NCBI GenBank assembly: GCA_016715365.1
Contig: JADKAM010000003.1
Coordinates: forward strand, 62,001-126,000
Direction of reading: 5' to 3'
Origin: Chitinophagaceae bacterium
GTDB lineage: Bacteria > Bacteroidota > Bacteroidia > Chitinophagales > Chitinophagaceae
DNA length: 64,000 nucleotides
Shown: positions 43,465 through 52,632 of the stretch, piece by piece
Layout of the letters: every line of letters begins with the position of its first letter
Numbering within the stretch: position 1 is the first letter of the stretch
Position numbers and translations under genes: made by a program
The notes under the pieces: model-generated
Database searches by the model: none
What the model was told of the DNA's origin: nothing
Seen by the model: the letters and a program-made list of their open reading frames with translations, nothing else

Positions 43465-44055
43465 CTATTCTTTTTTCTTTTGCATCGAATCCAATGCCTG
43501 TAATCCTTTTTTGATCATCATTTTCAGGCTATCCGGGTTCATTTTCTGTAATTTTTCAAGGCCGTCTTTCAGGTCTCCTTTTCGGCTGCCCATATTTCCC
43601 TTCATGCTGTTAAACATTTCATTGCCCGGTTTGGTAAGGGCTATCTTCCAGGTATTATCTTCTTTCACCAGTTCAAAGGTTTGTTTGGATATTTTTTTAC
43701 CGTTTGCTGCAGCGGTATCTTTTGTTATAATTTCGGCTTCCACCGTGGCATGGTCGCCATCAATCTTTTCGTTCTTTAAACTATATTCAATATGTTGTGC
43801 CTTATCTTTTAATTCCTCGGTCATACGGCTTTTAATTTTTTGTATTCCTTCGGGGTCAATACTGGTCATCAATTTTTCGGCAGCTTCCAGCATGGCTACA
43901 TCTGCTTTGGTAATCGACTTTTTCATGTCTTCAATATTACCGTTCTTCATAGCGGTAAACATATTTTCCATTACAACTGTTGGCGGATTGGCAGGCTCCT
44001 GATTGCAGGCAGCCAGGTATAGCAATAAACTGCATGCAGTGATTATTTTTTTCAT
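43465..44055 (-). CDS. Lipoprotein with DUF4878-like fold, paralogue
   Basis: A 196-residue lipoprotein (signal MKKIITACSLLLYLAAC) with VVMENMFTAMKNGNIEDMKKSITKADVAMLEAA and the strand pair VKEDNTWKIALTKPGNEMF. It shares the C-terminal PDSLKMMIKKGLQALDSM helix with its downstream neighbour. It is the first gene of the lipoprotein run on the minus strand. Function is unknown. Confidence 0.8.
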   Translation of the reverse strand: MKKIITACSLLLYLAACNQEPANPPTVVMENMFTAMKNGNIEDMKKSITKADVAMLEAAEKLMTSIDPEGIQKIKSRMTEELKDKAQHIEYSLKNEKIDGDHATVEAEIITKDTAAANGKKISKQTFELVKEDNTWKIALTKPGNEMFNSMKGNMGSRKGDLKDGLEKLQKMNPDSLKMMIKKGLQALDSMQKKKE

Positions 44056-44138
44056 GGTTATATTTTATACCTAAAATTAATTTTATTTAACGGCAACGGG
44101 TTGTTTTTTTTATGATTTAGTTATAGTGGGTGTTAAAT

Positions 44139-44166
44139 AAAAAAGAGGCAGTAGTAACACTGCCTC
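44139..44166 (-). terminator. Intrinsic terminator after phoH
   Basis: On the minus strand GAGGCAGT pairs with ACTGCCTC, followed by TTTTTT. It lies 24 bp after the phoH stop. Confidence 0.85.
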
Positions 44167-44189
44167 CGGTATGTACAAGGTTAGTAAAC

Positions 44190-45206
44190 TCAGGGTTGTG
44201 TGGGCTTTTTGGACTCGCCGGTTTTGTGGTCGGTTGCCTTTGCATCTGTTACTCTTACATCATCTTTGTTGTATGCCTTGATGATCTGTTTAACCAAACG
44301 GTGCCTTACCACGTCTTCTTCATCCAGTTCAATATGCGATATGCCTTCAATATTTTTTAAAATACGGGTAGCTTTAAACAAACCGCTCTGCTGATTTTTT
44401 GGCAGATCGATCTGCGTAGGATCGCCGGTGATGATGGCTTTGGCATTGGGACCAATCCTGGTTAAAAACATTTTTATCTGCAGGTCGTTTGTATTCTGTG
44501 CCTCATCCAATATAATAAAAGCATTGTCCAGTGTGCGGCCACGCATGTAAGCCAGTGGTGCAATCTCAATGGTACGGGTGCTCATGTAATAGCCCAGTTT
44601 ATCGGCAGGTATCATATCATCCAGCGCATCGTACAGCGGGCGTAAATAGGGATCAATCTTTTCCTTCAGATCGCCGGGTAAAAAGCCAAGGCTTTCACCA
44701 GCTTCTACTGCAGGCCTGGTTAAAATGATTTTTTTAACCGATTTGTTCTTTAAAGCCCTTACCGCTAAAGCCACAGCAGTATAGGTTTTGCCGGTACCGG
44801 CGGGGCCAATGGCAAACAGGATATCATTTTTGTCGCAGGCTTCTACCATCCGCTTCTGGTTGGCTGTACGTGCCCTTACGGTTTTGCCATTGGGGCCAAA
44901 TACCAATACATCATTGGGGTTACGGTCCATGAAATTGTCAACCACTTTTTCATCATCGCCACCCAGTATCTGCTCAAAATAATTGGCACTCATGTGGCCA
45001 TTGCGTTCAAGATAACTGAGAATAAGATCAATTTTTTCCCTGGCGCCTTCAATTTGTTCCGGGGCCCCGCTTAATTTTATCTGCGTGCCACGACTGAGAA
45101 TTTTTAAAAGGGGAAATTTCTTTTTGAGGATGTCTAACTTACCGTTGTTAACGCCAAAGAATTCGATAGGGTTTACGGTCTCGAGATTAATGATCGTTTC
45201 TGTCAA
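44190..45206 (-). CDS. phoH: PhoH-like ATPase
   Basis: A 338-residue P-loop protein. An N-terminal KH-like region (residues about 1-70) precedes the ATPase core, which has Walker A GPAGTGKT, the TRPAVEAGESLGFLPGDL block, Walker B FIILDEAQN, and the sensor-like ITGDPTQIDLP. These match cytosolic PhoH proteins linked to RNA metabolism and ribosome maturation. The tail is hydrophilic (TDHKTGESKKPTQP). Confidence 0.92.
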   Translation of the reverse strand: MTETIINLETVNPIEFFGVNNGKLDILKKKFPLLKILSRGTQIKLSGAPEQIEGAREKIDLILSYLERNGHMSANYFEQILGGDDEKVVDNFMDRNPNDVLVFGPNGKTVRARTANQKRMVEACDKNDILFAIGPAGTGKTYTAVALAVRALKNKSVKKIILTRPAVEAGESLGFLPGDLKEKIDPYLRPLYDALDDMIPADKLGYYMSTRTIEIAPLAYMRGRTLDNAFIILDEAQNTNDLQIKMFLTRIGPNAKAIITGDPTQIDLPKNQQSGLFKATRILKNIEGISHIELDEEDVVRHRLVKQIIKAYNKDDVRVTDAKATDHKTGESKKPTQP

Positions 45207-45586
45207 TGGATTTTAGTTTTTGCCACTGTTTCTGTAAAGCTGATTTACCAGGGTATACATAACAGCGGTTAGTGATCAATAAAAATACAATTGCCTGCTA
45301 ACTTGTCTCTTTTCCAAATTTAACGAAATGCATCTGATAGACAATGTATTTACTTATCAACAGAATGTTAATTAAATAAATCTACCATTGCAAAACAATC
45401 AGTACAAAAACTGTAAATGAATTTTAAATTCCTGAAAGAAAATGAAACCGGCATATACATTTTTTAGATGCCTGTATTTTATTATTGAACAGCAGACTCA
45501 AAAAAAAATATAAGTTTATCGCTTATTTGTAAATCGGCAACCGGGGCATATATTTTTTTTCGCTTTACATTTTGATTTTTTTTTGT

Positions 45587-45626
45587 TAGATTTGAATACA
45601 GCATCCTTACTACTAACAAGGTATGC
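45587..45626 (+). promoter_or_regulatory. Candidate promoter with 5' hairpin upstream of the gene at 45806
   Basis: TAGATTTG (45587-45594) fits the TAnnTTTG -7 element. A hairpin GCATCCTT...AAGGTATGC starts at 45601, where transcription would begin. The leader to the next gene is about 200 nt and has a 16-codon frame (ATG at 45623). No -33 TTG is seen at the usual distance. The remainder of the 599-bp gap from 45207 is AT-rich, with nothing else recognised. Confidence 0.35.
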
Positions 45627-45805
45627 AGTCTACTCCCATTAAATGCCGTTATATCCTATTCCCGCCTCTCTGAAAATGATAAGGCTTATTGCACTTCATG
45701 ACCAATATCAGGATTTCTTTTCGGGCTGTTATTGACCTTTATTCTGCAATAAAAACATTTGCAAAAAAATAGTCTCAATTTTTATAAAACTTAAATTCTA
45801 TTCAC

Positions 45806-46162
45806 ATGTATACCGAAACACAACACCGCACACTTATTGATGAATGCGTACATTGGCTTAATGAACTGGCTTCTTACCGTCAAAAAATAAATCAGCTTAA
45901 AAACGAGCTATATTATTTTGCCCCGGGCAAAACTGAACCCGACACATTACTGGGCATTGAACATTTTCACAATCAATTTCACATTCAGCTTATTAATATT
46001 CATGATCTGAAGCATGAGATCAGGTTTCATGTAAACGAGGCAGAAAAGCATCCCACTTTCGGGCACCGTATACCGCATCATTACATCAAGGAAAAACTGG
46101 ACATGCTCCTGTCTGACCTTGACAAACTCGAAAATGAGTTTCATGCTTTTGTAAAAAAATAA
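45806..46162 (+). CDS. Helical protein of unknown function
   Basis: A 118-residue soluble protein, strongly alpha-helical and His/Glu-rich (LIDECVHWLNELASYRQKINQLKNELYYFA, HDLKHEIRFHVNEAEKHP, IKEKLDMLLSDLDKLENEFHAFVKK). The heptad-like spacing suggests a coiled coil or helical bundle. There is no signal peptide. It is preceded by an unusually long leader and followed by a hairpin. I do not recognise the family. Confidence 0.7.
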   Translation: MYTETQHRTLIDECVHWLNELASYRQKINQLKNELYYFAPGKTEPDTLLGIEHFHNQFHIQLINIHDLKHEIRFHVNEAEKHPTFGHRIPHHYIKEKLDMLLSDLDKLENEFHAFVKK

Positions 46163-46174
46163 CTTATAAAAACA

Positions 46175-46204
46175 CCAGCCAGCTTATAAAGAGCTGGCTG
46201 GTTT
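46175..46204 (+). terminator. Hairpin between the unknown gene and the EF-G-like gene
   Basis: CCAGCCAGCT pairs perfectly with AGCTGGCTGG around TATAAAG. The T-run on the plus side is weak (GTTTAGT), so termination is uncertain. Confidence 0.5.
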
Positions 46205-46240
46205 AGTATTGTACCATTCACCATTATTAAATTTTATGTC

Positions 46241-48373
46241 ATGGCAACCTACGATTATAAACATGTAAAAAATATTGCCCTGCTGGGGCATGCAGGCTGT
46301 GGTAAAACCACGCTGGCCGAGTGCATGCTTTTTGATGCAGGTATTACCAAACGCCGCGGCAGTATAGCAGCAAAAAACACGGTAAGCGATTATCATGAAC
46401 TTGAAACAGAAAGGGAAAGTTCGGTATTTGCTTCGCTGCTGCATACCACCTGGAAGGATTATAAGATCAATATTATTGATACACCCGGCTATGATGATTT
46501 TGCCGGGGAAGTGATAAGTGCCCTGCGGGTGGCAGATACGGGTGTAATTGTTTTAAATGCGGCCATGGGTGTGGAGGTTGGAACAGATATTACCTGGGAA
46601 TATACCAACACATTTAAAACACCCACCATTTTTGTTGTTAACCAGCTTGATAATGCTGATGCCGATTTTGAGCGTACGCTGGCTGATGCCAAAGCACATT
46701 TTGGCCCCAATGTGGTGGCTGTGCAATACCCGGTGCAAACGGGCAGTGGCTTTAATTGCATTGTTGATGTGCTCAACATGGTCATGTATAAATACGGCCC
46801 TGATGGCGGTAAGCCGGAAAAATTGCAGATACCTGATGCTGAAAAACCAAGGGCAGAGCAGCTGCATAAAGAACTGATAGAAACCATCGCATCGAACGAT
46901 GAGAACCTGATGGAAAAATATTTTGACCAGGGCGAACTGACCGAAGAAGAAATGAAAGCCGGCCTGCATGAGTCTATGATCAGGCATGATATATTTCCGT
47001 TGTTTTGTGCCAGTGCCGAAAAAAATATGGGCATTGGCCGCATCATGAGTTTTATAGATTATGTATGCCCTGCTGCTTATGAAATGCCGGCACAAAAAAC
47101 AAAGGCCGGTGCCGAACTGCCCTGCGATGTTAAAGGGCCTGCCTGTATTTTTATTTTTAAAACAATTATAGAACCGCATATAGGCGAACTCAGTTTGTTC
47201 AAAGTGTTCAGCGGAAGCATAAAGGGTGGCAGCGAACTTATAAATGAAAATACCGGTACTACAGAAAAAATAAACCAGTTGTTTTTGCTGGAAGGCCATA
47301 ACCGGGTGCCGGTGCAGGAACTGGTGGCAGGCGATATTGGTGCCACCATCAAATTGCGATCAACCCATGTTAACAATACACTGCATGAAAAAGGGGTGAA
47401 CCTGGAACTGGAACCCATTGCTTTTCCAAAGCCCAGTGTTACGGTGGCCATCTCTTCGGTTAATAAAGGCGATGAAGAAAAATTATCCAATGCCTTGCAT
47501 ACGTTGAGAGAAGAAGATGCCAGTATGCATTTTGAAGTATCGTCCGAAATAAAACAAACCCTGCTGCATTGCCAGGGCGAGCTGCACCTGAAAGTGCTGC
47601 AATGGAAAATTGAACACATTCATAAACTGGATGTGAAATTTGATAAACCAAAAATACCGTACCGTGAAACCATCAGCCGCAAGGCAGAAGGAAATTACCG
47701 CCACAAAAAACAAAGTGGTGGTGCCGGACAGTTTGCCGAAGTGTACCTGCGTATAGAACCCTGGTATGATGGGATGCCCAACCCCGAAGGACTTAACCTG
47801 CGCAGCAAAGACGAAATTGACCTGGACTGGGGCGGCAAACTTATCTTTTGCAATTGCATTGTTGGCGGTGCTATTGATACCCGTTTTCTTCCGTCCATTT
47901 TAAAAGGTGTGATGGAAAAAATGCAGAACGGGCCTTTGACCGGAAGTTATGCCCGTGATATCAGGGTGAGTGTGTATGATGGTAAGATGCACGATGTTGA
48001 CAGCAATGATATTTCTTTTAAGATAGCAGGATTACATGCATTCAGGCAGGCTTTTATTGATGCCGATCCGCAATTGCTGGAACCTATTTATACCGTGGAA
48101 GTATTTTGCCCCGATGAAATGGTAGGTGCGGTAATGGGCGATCTGCAAACCCGTATGGGTGTGGTGGAAGGCATGCAGGCTGAAGGGCATTTTGAAAAAA
48201 TTACTGCCAAGGTTCCGCTGGCGCAGATGCATCAATATTCATCATCGCTGCGAAGCTTAACACAGGGCCGTGCCAGGTTCAATATGTTTTTTAGTTCGTA
48301 TGCACCCGTGGCTTATGAAGTGCAGCGCAAACTGATGGAGGCACATAGTAAGCATGAAGTGTTGCAGGATTGA
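46241..48373 (+). CDS. Elongation factor G-like protein (EF-G paralogue)
   Basis: A 710-residue protein with the full EF-G domain order: G domain, domain II (about 300-390), III, IV (SYARDIRVSVYDGKMHDVDSND) and V (DLQTRMGVVEGMQ). The G domain is unusual. G1 is GHAGCGKT (16-23). The switch I RGIT motif is replaced by RESS (58-61). G3 reads DTPGY (80-84), with Tyr in place of the catalytic His. G4 reads NQLD (134-137) in place of NKxD. Such features mark EF-G2-type paralogues, some of which are reported to work without GTP hydrolysis; that property here is inference. It has no operon partner. A canonical fusA is expected elsewhere in the genome. Confidence 0.92.
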   Translation: MATYDYKHVKNIALLGHAGCGKTTLAECMLFDAGITKRRGSIAAKNTVSDYHELETERESSVFASLLHTTWKDYKINIIDTPGYDDFAGEVISALRVADTGVIVLNAAMGVEVGTDITWEYTNTFKTPTIFVVNQLDNADADFERTLADAKAHFGPNVVAVQYPVQTGSGFNCIVDVLNMVMYKYGPDGGKPEKLQIPDAEKPRAEQLHKELIETIASNDENLMEKYFDQGELTEEEMKAGLHESMIRHDIFPLFCASAEKNMGIGRIMSFIDYVCPAAYEMPAQKTKAGAELPCDVKGPACIFIFKTIIEPHIGELSLFKVFSGSIKGGSELINENTGTTEKINQLFLLEGHNRVPVQELVAGDIGATIKLRSTHVNNTLHEKGVNLELEPIAFPKPSVTVAISSVNKGDEEKLSNALHTLREEDASMHFEVSSEIKQTLLHCQGELHLKVLQWKIEHIHKLDVKFDKPKIPYRETISRKAEGNYRHKKQSGGAGQFAEVYLRIEPWYDGMPNPEGLNLRSKDEIDLDWGGKLIFCNCIVGGAIDTRFLPSILKGVMEKMQNGPLTGSYARDIRVSVYDGKMHDVDSNDISFKIAGLHAFRQAFIDADPQLLEPIYTVEVFCPDEMVGAVMGDLQTRMGVVEGMQAEGHFEKITAKVPLAQMHQYSSSLRSLTQGRARFNMFFSSYAPVAYEVQRKLMEAHSKHEVLQD

Positions 48374-48394
48374 GAAACACTTTCAAAACCTGGT

Positions 48395-49267
48395 TTATTT
48401 TTTATCAGCAGCCACCGTTTCTCTTTTTTGCTGTTCGGCAAGAATAGCAGTTAAGAAAGGCGTGGTTTGTTGTTGAATTTCTGCTTCGGTAATATCCAAT
48501 GCATGTGGATTGGTAATTAACTGCAGCCAGGGTTTGGGCGCATCAAAATTATAACTGCCAAAAACAATAACCGGTGTGCCGTTTGCCAGTATGGTTTCTG
48601 TACCTTTCAATATCCATTGATCGGCCCAGTCGTACATATAGCGGGCATCTTTTTCCTGCATGCGCAGGCAGGAGTGTGATGCCGGATAACCGGGCAAACT
48701 ATATTGATGCCAGCCAACACCTTCTTTATTTTCTATATTAAAGTTCCACTTCAGTTCCCACTCGTCATTAAAAGTACTGGTTGTTTCTTCTGCTTTCCAG
48801 TTGGCATAAAAAAGGCCGGTAGGTGTGGGATGTTTTTTACTGCCCATATTAGTTGGGCCGGTGTACATTAAAATACCGTTTTCGTAAGCTGCAAATGTTT
48901 GGGTTGGGTAGCTGAAAAAGACGATCTTGTTGATATCGGCCAGGTAGGGTACATTTAAAGGGAATGGAAGATAGTAAGCGATGTCACCAGTCATATCTGT
49001 TGGTATGATGACGGTGTCCATTTTTGCGAATGCGGCTTTGTCTGCTCTGTTAATGGCCAGTATGATCTGTAGTTTTGAACTGTCGCCTGTTGTATCGGCC
49101 ACTAACCATTGCTTTGCATTGGCCAATTGGTAAGTAACTGCTTTAGGTTGTTGGCGCTGTGGAGGTTGTTTTACCGTAACTTTTTTTTCTTTTTTTGTGT
49201 TACACGATAATAAAATAGCAACACAAAATGATAAAAAGATGAGGGTGTTTTTTATGGTGGTTTTCAT
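48395..49267 (-). CDS. L,D-transpeptidase-like lipoprotein (YkuD-type)
   Basis: A 290-residue protein started at 49267, giving a lipoprotein signal (MKTTIKNTLIFLSFCVAILLSC). The catalytic-domain parts are IVFFSYPTQTFAAYENG, TGPTNMGSKKHPTPTGLF, a central HQYSLPG, and SHSCLRM with the probable nucleophile Cys. The usual loop is SHGCIR; here the Gly is Ser. The enzyme family makes 3-3 peptidoglycan cross-links or anchors proteins. A linker and a charged C-terminal tail follow the domain. Confidence 0.8.
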   Translation of the reverse strand: MKTTIKNTLIFLSFCVAILLSCNTKKEKKVTVKQPPQRQQPKAVTYQLANAKQWLVADTTGDSSKLQIILAINRADKAAFAKMDTVIIPTDMTGDIAYYLPFPLNVPYLADINKIVFFSYPTQTFAAYENGILMYTGPTNMGSKKHPTPTGLFYANWKAEETTSTFNDEWELKWNFNIENKEGVGWHQYSLPGYPASHSCLRMQEKDARYMYDWADQWILKGTETILANGTPVIVFGSYNFDAPKPWLQLITNPHALDITEAEIQQQTTPFLTAILAEQQKRETVAADKK

Positions 49268-49427
49268 GCGGCAAATATGCACGCAATATTTTTTAAAAGG
49301 TTACATGATTTAAGGAAAGCGTTATATTATTCACATAATCATAATAATCTCATTGTGAAAACCACCCATTCATCATTTTTTGTGTTTTTAGTTGCCACAG
49401 AATATTTAGCTTGTACAAATTTTCTTC

Positions 49428-50486
49428 ATGAAAAAGATACTTGTTTTGTTTTTGGTGAGCCTGGTGGCAAAAGACATAATTGCCTGTACCACTTTCTGTA
49501 TCAATAAAAACGGCCAGATCGTTTTTGGCAGAAACTACGACTGGGTAACCGGTGCCGGCATTGTAAATACAAACCAGCGTGGCCTGTTTAAAACTTCTAT
49601 GAAAGTGGGCAAAGCTGCCACCATAAGCTGGATATCGGCATACGGAAGCATCACTTTTAACCAATATGGAAAGGAATTTCCTACGGGAGGTATGAATGAA
49701 AAAGGGCTTGTGGTGGAGCTGATGTGGCTGGATGCAACAAGGTACCCTGCTGCCGACAACAGGCCAGCCCTGGGTGTTTTGCAATGGTTACAATACCAGC
49801 TGGATAATGCAGCTACAGTAGCAGAAGTTATAAACGCTGATACTAAAATACGGATTGACGAAAATGATACACCCCTGCATTACCTGGTGGCTGATGCTGC
49901 GGGTAATGTAGCCGCTATAGAATTTCTGAACGGTAAAATGACGGTGCATAAAGAAAAGGAACTTCTTTTTCCGGTACTTACCAACGATACCTATGCATCC
50001 TCTTTACAAACCGCCAGGCCCATTGTTGAAAAAGGTTCTGGGGTTTCTTTAAATAACAATTCGATGGACCGTTTTGTAAAAGCCTGTAGTATGGTTAAAA
50101 AATTCAACGAAACCAAAATTGATATCCCGGTTACAGATTTTGCATTTGCAATTCTGGATAAAGTGGCACAGGGTGATTATACCAAATGGAGCATTGTGTA
50201 CGATATCAGCAATAAAAAAATTCATTTTAAAACAGCTGGTAACAGAGATGTAAAGACCATCCAGTTTGCAGTTTTTGATCTGGCCTGCAATAAGCCTTCA
50301 ACCATGTTCAATATGAACCAGGAAGGTAAAGGCGACATCAGTAAAGCATTTATTTTGCAAAATAAAAAAATAAAGCAGCAGGTTCTGCACCAGGCTGTAA
50401 CCGAGAGCAGCAGCCGTGTAACAATTACTAAAAAAGAAGAAGAAGAACTGCTGGGTTTTGAATCAGGTGTAAGCTGTAAGCAGTAG
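49428..50486 (+). CDS. Linear amide C-N hydrolase (choloylglycine hydrolase family)
   Basis: A 352-residue exported Ntn-hydrolase. The signal peptide (MKKILVLFLVSLVAKDIIA) ends right before Cys20, which would become the N-terminal nucleophile after cleavage (CTTFCINKNGQIVFGRNYDW). Other family blocks are GGMNEKGLVVELMWLDAT, HYLVADAAGNVAAIEF and NNSMDRFVKA. Family members cleave bile-salt, penicillin V or N-acyl-homoserine lactone amides. A free-living bacterium would not need bile-salt hydrolysis, so another amide is likely. Confidence 0.88.
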   Translation: MKKILVLFLVSLVAKDIIACTTFCINKNGQIVFGRNYDWVTGAGIVNTNQRGLFKTSMKVGKAATISWISAYGSITFNQYGKEFPTGGMNEKGLVVELMWLDATRYPAADNRPALGVLQWLQYQLDNAATVAEVINADTKIRIDENDTPLHYLVADAAGNVAAIEFLNGKMTVHKEKELLFPVLTNDTYASSLQTARPIVEKGSGVSLNNNSMDRFVKACSMVKKFNETKIDIPVTDFAFAILDKVAQGDYTKWSIVYDISNKKIHFKTAGNRDVKTIQFAVFDLACNKPSTMFNMNQEGKGDISKAFILQNKKIKQQVLHQAVTESSSRVTITKKEEEELLGFESGVSCKQ

Positions 50487-50491
50487 ATCAT

Positions 50492-51931
50492 TTATTTACC
50501 TTCTAATTCCTTCAGTTTGTTTTTTGCTTCCTGGTAACCGGGATATAGCTCCAGCGTTTTTTTATAAAACCTGATAGCATCTTCTTTGCGGTTCAGGGCC
50601 AGGTAAATATTACCGGTGGTAAACATTACCAGGTCTTTATCCGGAAACTCGGCAACATTATTATCAGCAATGATCCTGGCATCTTCATATCGCTTTAAGT
50701 TGAGCAACTGTTCTGCAATAAAATTCATCGATATCCAGTCAACATAATAATGTGCCGTATCTGCTTTCATTTTCTTGTAAGCTTCAACAGCTTTTGCCGC
50801 TCCCAATTGGGCTATATTTGTTTCTGTTTTTTTGTGAATGGGTTCTTTTAGCACAACAGGTTTGTTGTAAAGTACTTTCACCAGGTTCTTTGTTATTCCA
50901 AAAAAATCGGTGGGAGAGCTGTTGCATAAAATAATGGTAAAGCTATTGGTAGACGGGATGCGGAGCATGAATGAAATAAATCCTTCCGTCATACCCAGGT
51001 GAAAATTGGCTGCAACACTGTCTTCTGTTGTGTATTTAAAATTCTGGTTAAACCAACCATAGCCATACCTTGCCGGCTGCATACCGGGGCTTAGCATTTC
51101 ATCAGTGAGTTCTTTGTTGAGTAATGTATTGTTTGATAAGGCCAGGTGAAATTTAAACAGATCATCTACGGTTGAATATAAATCACCGGTTCCCATGGTG
51201 TTGGACTGGTCACGGAAATCGGCACTGGTAAAGCCACCAAAACTATAATTGTATCCTGTAGCCCTGTTGGGTACAATTTGCAAATGCTGGTATGATCCTG
51301 AATTATTCATCTGCAGTTTATCAAAAATATCGTCCTTCATTAATTGAGCATAGGATTTGCCGCTAACCCTTTCCATAATGTAGCCCAATGTAAAATAACC
51401 CCAGCTGCTGTAGAAATAGCGGGAGCCGGGTGTAAAAGAAAGCGCAGAATCCATAAACACTTTTACATAGGCTTCTCTGGTAAAATTTTGCCGGCTTAAC
51501 CCTGGAAAAAAGTCTTTAATGATATCATAATTGGGTATGCCGGAAGTATGACTGAGCAATTGCTTTACCGTAACATTGGCTGCCGGTTTATTTTTAAATT
51601 CGGGTAAATAATCAGCAATGGTTTTATCTAAGCTTACCAAACCTTTTTGCACCTGTATTAACATCAATGTAGCTGTAATTGGTTTTGAAACAGAGCCAAT
51701 CATAAATTTTGTGTCTGTTTTGTTGGGGATGTTCCATTCCCTGTTGGCCAAACCGAATGCGCCTTTGTAAACAATTTTACCATTCTCTGCAACCAAGACT
51801 GCACCATCAAACATATTGTAGTTGTGGTACGTTTGGATGATGTTTGACAGTGTTGCCTTTTTGTTTTGTGCAAAAAGGCAGCAGCTTGCAAGCAGGCAAT
51901 AAAGCAATATCGGGATTTTTTTTAGCAACAT
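50492..51931 (-). CDS. Serine beta-lactamase-like hydrolase with C-terminal TPR-like helices
   Basis: A 479-residue exported protein (signal MLLKKIPILLYCLLASCCLFAQ). The penicillin-binding fold shows Ser80-Val-Ser-Lys83 (SxxK), YSS at 174-176 in place of the usual YSN, and FHLGMTEGF near residue 328 as the HxG/KTG counterpart. This matches the PF00144 beta-lactamase/esterase group. The C-terminal 100 residues carry TPR-like helices (ADNNVAEFPDKDLVMFTTGNIYLALNRKEDAIRFYKKTLELYPG). Whether it acts on beta-lactams, D-peptides or esters is not evident. It is convergent with the amide hydrolase, 5 bp apart. Confidence 0.88.
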   Translation of the reverse strand: MLLKKIPILLYCLLASCCLFAQNKKATLSNIIQTYHNYNMFDGAVLVAENGKIVYKGAFGLANREWNIPNKTDTKFMIGSVSKPITATLMLIQVQKGLVSLDKTIADYLPEFKNKPAANVTVKQLLSHTSGIPNYDIIKDFFPGLSRQNFTREAYVKVFMDSALSFTPGSRYFYSSWGYFTLGYIMERVSGKSYAQLMKDDIFDKLQMNNSGSYQHLQIVPNRATGYNYSFGGFTSADFRDQSNTMGTGDLYSTVDDLFKFHLALSNNTLLNKELTDEMLSPGMQPARYGYGWFNQNFKYTTEDSVAANFHLGMTEGFISFMLRIPSTNSFTIILCNSSPTDFFGITKNLVKVLYNKPVVLKEPIHKKTETNIAQLGAAKAVEAYKKMKADTAHYYVDWISMNFIAEQLLNLKRYEDARIIADNNVAEFPDKDLVMFTTGNIYLALNRKEDAIRFYKKTLELYPGYQEAKNKLKELEGK

Positions 51932-51947
51932 AATATATCAGTATTGG

Positions 51948-52544
51948 TTATTTTGAAATAGTAACAGCCGGTATGATAAATTGTGCCACTTCGTTTAAAA
52001 GCGCAGCCTTGCCGGTTTTCAGCGCTTTTAAAAAAGTATCAATATCTTTTCCATAACTGCGAACACTTACAGCAAATAACAGAATACCTTTTTTACCAGA
52101 TTTATCGGTAAAGGTTTTGTAGCGATAAACATTCCGCTCAACAATATCAACTGTTTTACCATCGGGCGAGTTGGCGCTTAATAAAAAGTCGAGCAGGTAT
52201 TCCCCGTTTTTTTGAAACATCTCATAGTTAACCAGGGGATTTGTTGCTTTCATTTTTTTAAGCTCCGTTATTTTAGCACCAACAATATCTTTCAAAATAA
52301 AATTTCCCAGGCTTACATCCAGCATAACCATCGACTTAAATTTATTTACATTGTCGCCGGCCGGAATATATTCCTGTTTATAAAAACCGGATGAAGGGTT
52401 GGCTGACCAGGTCAAAGCGTGCGATTTCTTCCCGATCATTATAGGCCCCGGCACATTTAATTTATCAACGGCATTTTGTGCATGTGAAAATGTTGAAGTT
52501 AAAAGAGCTGCGATGAAAATGAATAGTGTGAGAATTGATTTCAT
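51948..52544 (-). CDS. Exported protein of unknown function
   Basis: A 198-residue protein with a signal peptide (MKSILTLFIFIAALLTSTFSHA). The mature part includes SANPSSGFYKQEYIPAGDNVNKFKSMVMLDV and VERNVYRYKTFTDKSGKKGILLFAVSVRSYGKDIDTFL. I do not recognise a domain. It lies 16 bp upstream of the beta-lactamase-like gene on the same strand, so they may share a transcript. Confidence 0.7.
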   Translation of the reverse strand: MKSILTLFIFIAALLTSTFSHAQNAVDKLNVPGPIMIGKKSHALTWSANPSSGFYKQEYIPAGDNVNKFKSMVMLDVSLGNFILKDIVGAKITELKKMKATNPLVNYEMFQKNGEYLLDFLLSANSPDGKTVDIVERNVYRYKTFTDKSGKKGILLFAVSVRSYGKDIDTFLKALKTGKAALLNEVAQFIIPAVTISK

Positions 52545-52632
52545 TTCTAAATTTTTAGAAGTTCAATTGTGAATCACTGTGTTGCAATGCAACTGCCATT
52601 AAAATGGCATGCAGTATAAATATACGCCAATA

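Noticed and set aside
49428..50486. Bile-salt hydrolase
   Set aside because: The family is right, but nothing in the window shows a gut habitat. The family covers several amide substrates, so the broader call was kept.
50492..51931. Antibiotic-resistance beta-lactamase
   Set aside because: The SxxK fold is present, but YSS replaces YSN and the C-terminus has TPR-like helices. This group includes many esterases and peptidases, so resistance cannot be claimed.
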